Shown piece after piece: positions 61,353 to 64,000 of a DNA stretch of 64,000 nucleotides. Source of the stretch: JBFWWP01 sp050246115. GTDB lineage: Bacteria; Planctomycetota; UBA8108; UBA1146; JAJFFE01. The translations under genes were made by a program, and so were the position numbers. Location: assembly GCA_050246115.1 (NCBI GenBank), contig JBFWWP010000017.1:62001-126000 (forward strand). Reading direction: 5' to 3'. The notes beneath the pieces are model-generated. The model did no database searches. It was not told where the DNA came from and was given only the letters and a program-made list of their open reading frames with translations. The stretch's first letter is position 1. Every line of letters begins with the position of its first letter.

Positions 61353-64000
61353 GTGAATCGGTCGCCAAGCGACAACCCCACCCAGAACCGTCGGACGATC
61401 GGCGCGAACGCACTCGAGCCCCTTGGGAGCAGTCGGCGGCTGCGTCTTGGAAGTCACTTCGGGCGTTTCGGTTCCGCGGCCCTCTGGCCCGCGAGTTGGA
61501 CGCTCGCTTTGGTGACGTGTTGGCTCGGGATGCCGTGTCACCGCGTCGTCCTGGCTCGACAGTCAGCGCCTGAGACGGGTGGGGCCGATTCCGCGCTGGT
61601 CGAGGAGTTGGTGCTCGAGGGCGACTACGAGGAGGCGGAGGAACTGCTCGCGGAGTCGGCGCTCGATGAGCGCTTGTCTCTATGGAAGGCGCGCTTGTTC
61701 CGGGAAACCGGGCGCGGGCGCGAGGCCCTGGAGTTCTTGATCGCGCGCCCCGAGTATGGCGGCGGGTCGCCCGACGTGCTCGCAGCGGTTGGCGGACTCC
61801 GCACTGAGATCGGCGACAACGCGGCCGCCGAGAAGGACCTCCGCGCCGCACTCGCTGCGCGCGCAGATCACCTGGAAGCCCGCGTGCGCCTGGGACTGCT
61901 TCTCATGGGGGCTGGACGCGGCGATGAAGGTAAGGGGCATCTCAAGCGCATCATCGACTTCTATCAGGGGCTGACGACAGAGCAGGCCCGAGCGCTGTCC
62001 CCAGAGTCCTACGTGTGGATGGGCCGAGCGTGCGAAGGTCTCAATCGCCACCGCGATGCCTACAAGGTGATGTACGAGAGCGCCCTCGATCTGGACCCGG
62101 GGTGTGCGATCGCGCACGTGGAGTCCGGGCGCATCCTTCTCGCCAAGTACAACTATCCCGACGCCCGCTCCCACTTCAAGGACGCGATCAAGTGCAACGA
62201 CAACCTCGCCGAGGCCCACATCGGTCTCGCTCAGTCGACGATCGTCGACTATGGCTTCCCGGGCAATCGGTTCCAGGCCGCCATTGCCTCCCTCGAGCGC
62301 GCAGATCGCATCTGGCGGGACCACCCCGAGACACTGTTGCTCCGCGGCTGGCTGGCCTTCTACGACGAAGATTGGGACGCCGCCCGCGGGTTCTACGAGC
62401 GGGCGATCGCCCAGAATCCGTCGAACCTCCATGCGCAAGCGCAGCTGGCTGCCGTTTACTACTGTCAGCCCAATCTCGCTGCGTTCGAGGCCCTGGTCAC
62501 GAGGACCGAGCGCGAGCATCCGGCTCCCGCGAGGTTCTTCGGGAGTTTGGCCGAGCGCCTCGTGGATCGGTTCTTCTACGCCCAGGGCGTGGAGTACGCG
62601 CGCAAGGCGATCGAACTCGATCCGGACTACTGGCCCGCCTACGTCATTCGCGGCATCAACGCCCTGCGAATCGGCGAGAACGAGGAGGGGGAGTACTGGT
62701 CCAAACGAGCCTTCGATGCCGATCGGTTCAACGTTTGGGCCAACAACACCCTAGTGTTGGTTCGCCACATGCAGAAGACTTTCACGGAGAAGGAGACCGA
62801 TCGCTTCGTGTTCCGCATGCCCCAAGCCGACGCCCCTTTCATGCTGCCCTACCTGGAGCCGCTGCTCGACGACACTCTCGCTCGCTTCGAGCGTGAGTAC
62901 CGCGTGCAGGTGGCCAAGCCAGTGACCGTGGAAGCGTTCTCGCAGCACCAGTACTTCTCGGCTCGCTCCATTGGTCTGCCTGGCCTCGCCGCGTCCGGTG
63001 TTTGCTTCGGCAAGATGGTGACTCTGACGACGCCGCGAGCGCTCCCCGGGAACTGGGGCGTGGTCGCGGTCCATGAGTTCATGCACGTGGTGTCGCTGGG
63101 GAAGACCGGGCACCGGGTACCCCGTTGGTTCACCGAGGGGCTGTCGGTGTTCGAGGAAGGGCGTCACCAGCAGCGCTGGATTCGCCGCTACCCGGAGCAG
63201 TTCGTGGAGGCTGTCGAACACGGCCTCATCGTGCCGATGGAACGAATCCAGGGTGCCTTCACCAAGCCGCAGTACCCGGAGCAGATCCTGCTCGCCTATT
63301 ACCAAGGGGGAGTCATCTGTGAGTACGTGGAGGAGCGCTACGGGTTCGAGAAGATTCTCGAGATGCTCAGTGCGTATCGTGATGGCAAGAACACCGAGCA
63401 AGTCTTCCGCGACGTGCTCGGTGTGTCACTCGCGGAGTTCGACGGGAGCTTTCTCGCTTACGCGCGCGAGCAGGCCGCAGCGCTCGGGCTGACGCCGCGC
63501 TATCTCACGGCTCAGGTGGAGCCCCTGCGACTGCACCTGGATGATCATCCCGACGATGCCGATTCCTGGATCAAGCTCGGACTGGCCTATGTCTTCACGG
63601 GCAAGTTGGCAGACGCAGAGATCTCGGTGAGCAAGGCGCAGCAACTTGGCAGCAAGAACCCCGATCTGCACTCGCTCGTAGGGTTTCTCAAGTTCGCACA
63701 AGGCAAGACCAGCGGGGCCATCGAAGCCCTCGAGCGGGCGATCGCGGAGGGGGGGCGCTATCGGTACCGCAACCGCGTAGCACTCGCCGCGCTACTCGAT
63801 CAGGAGAAGAAGCCGCGTGAACGAACGATGGGACTGCTGCGAGAAGCGATCGAGATCCACCCGGACGGGATCGAGCCGCGATTCGGGCAGCCGAACCCGT
63901 ACTACTTCCTGGCGCGACTTCTGACCGAGGAAGATCGCGAAGCCGACGCAATTGCCGTGCTCGAGCAACTCGTGCGCGTGGCCCGCGACGACCTCGAAGT
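61353..64000 (+). CDS. TPR-repeat protein with HExxH metallopeptidase-like (MA-clan) domain, 3' end cut off by the window
   Basis: Frame open from GTG 61353 (GGGAGAG before it) to the window end, at least 882 codons. An N-terminal hydrophobic segment near residue 55-70 (ASWTLALVTCWLG) could be a signal or membrane anchor after a basic, disordered start. From about residue 85 to 480 there are TPR-like helical pairs (for example YVWMGRACEGLNRHRDAYKV and FQAAIASLERADRIW). At residues 574-578 there is HEFMH, followed about 25 residues on by WFTEGLSVFEE, the HExxH...E gluzincin arrangement of peptidase_MA-like proteins. More TPRs follow (from about residue 720 on). This suggests a periplasmic or surface zinc peptidase tied to protein-protein contacts. 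The gene is not broken; it simply continues past the window. Confidence 0.82.
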   Translation, partial: MNRSPSDNPTQNRRTIGANALEPLGSSRRLRLGSHFGRFGSAALWPASWTLALVTCWLGMPCHRVVLARQSAPETGGADSALVEELVLEGDYEEAEELLAESALDERLSLWKARLFRETGRGREALEFLIARPEYGGGSPDVLAAVGGLRTEIGDNAAAEKDLRAALAARADHLEARVRLGLLLMGAGRGDEGKGHLKRIIDFYQGLTTEQARALSPESYVWMGRACEGLNRHRDAYKVMYESALDLDPGCAIAHVESGRILLAKYNYPDARSHFKDAIKCNDNLAEAHIGLAQSTIVDYGFPGNRFQAAIASLERADRIWRDHPETLLLRGWLAFYDEDWDAARGFYERAIAQNPSNLHAQAQLAAVYYCQPNLAAFEALVTRTEREHPAPARFFGSLAERLVDRFFYAQGVEYARKAIELDPDYWPAYVIRGINALRIGENEEGEYWSKRAFDADRFNVWANNTLVLVRHMQKTFTEKETDRFVFRMPQADAPFMLPYLEPLLDDTLARFEREYRVQVAKPVTVEAFSQHQYFSARSIGLPGLAASGVCFGKMVTLTTPRALPGNWGVVAVHEFMHVVSLGKTGHRVPRWFTEGLSVFEEGRHQQRWIRRYPEQFVEAVEHGLIVPMERIQGAFTKPQYPEQILLAYYQGGVICEYVEERYGFEKILEMLSAYRDGKNTEQVFRDVLGVSLAEFDGSFLAYAREQAAALGLTPRYLTAQVEPLRLHLDDHPDDADSWIKLGLAYVFTGKLADAEISVSKAQQLGSKNPDLHSLVGFLKFAQGKTSGAIEALERAIAEGGRYRYRNRVALAALLDQEKKPRERTMGLLREAIEIHPDGIEPRFGQPNPYYFLARLLTEEDREADAIAVLEQLVRVARDDLE

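Overview
The window is a GC-rich (roughly 65%), densely coding chromosomal segment. The best guess at its source is a planctomycete-type bacterium. Several secreted proteins end in, or begin with, a paired EF-hand dockerin-like module (D-x-N-x-DG-x-x-N-x-x-D with an intervening YLF-type helix) followed by a short Cys-rich tail. That architecture, with Ig/LamG/FG-GAP secretome proteins, a DUF1573 protein and a PilV/W/X-like pseudopilin operon, is what I know from uncultured Planctomycetes. This is an inference from protein style; there is no rRNA or tRNA here to confirm it.

Layout. 1-2.1 kb: end of a large unrecognised protein. 3-8.6 kb: a secretome repeat region with a beta-helix protein behind a (CT)17 tract, then an FG-GAP/dockerin-like gene. 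A roughly 2.0 kb segment is tandemly duplicated, leaving a second near-identical FG-GAP gene and two decayed beta-helix fragments. 8.9-10.1: a GT4 glycosyltransferase. 10.5-12.8: ACMSD and kynureninase. 13.2-15.8: three type IV pseudopilin-like genes. 16-21.7: a peptide-type ABC transporter (binding protein and two permeases, no ATPase) followed by a calcineurin phosphoesterase-LamG fusion. 22.2-24.5: a MamK-like actin coupled to a coiled-coil protein. 25-26.4: tryptophan 2,3-dioxygenase and kynurenine formamidase. 26.6-30.7: ECF sigma, membrane anti-sigma and CHAT-domain protease. 30.8-42.5: four large secreted proteins (FG-GAP; dockerin plus sulfatase-modifying-factor fold; cadherin-like plus cohesin-like lipoprotein; LamG3-Ig7-dockerin). 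42.7-50.2: thiolase, epimerase, a lipoprotein, a 2-aminomuconate deaminase-like RidA, a double HxlR regulator divergent from a VOC protein, and an AMS dehydrogenase with an SDR and a DUF1573 protein. 51.7-64 kb: NfuA, L-2-hydroxyglutarate oxidase, TopA, Fpg, a zinc-ribbon membrane protein, ClpC, and a TPR plus HExxH metallopeptidase-like protein running off the end.

Two themes join distant genes. First, most of the kynurenine/2-aminomuconate route for tryptophan breakdown is present but scattered over three places (25-26 kb, 10-13 kb and 46-50 kb). Kynurenine 3-monooxygenase and 3-hydroxyanthranilate dioxygenase are not seen. Second, paired dockerin-like modules occur on four distinct secreted proteins, and a lipoprotein in the same region carries two domains that read like cohesins, so a surface-attached assembly is possible.

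The observations I consider most worth following are the out-of-frame CT tract inside a signal peptide (a possible phase switch), the MamK-like actin operon without other magnetosome genes, the sigma/anti-sigma/CHAT-protease operon, the cohesin/dockerin-like set, the double-domain HxlR regulator with a palindromic divergent promoter, and a family of intergenic palindromes.
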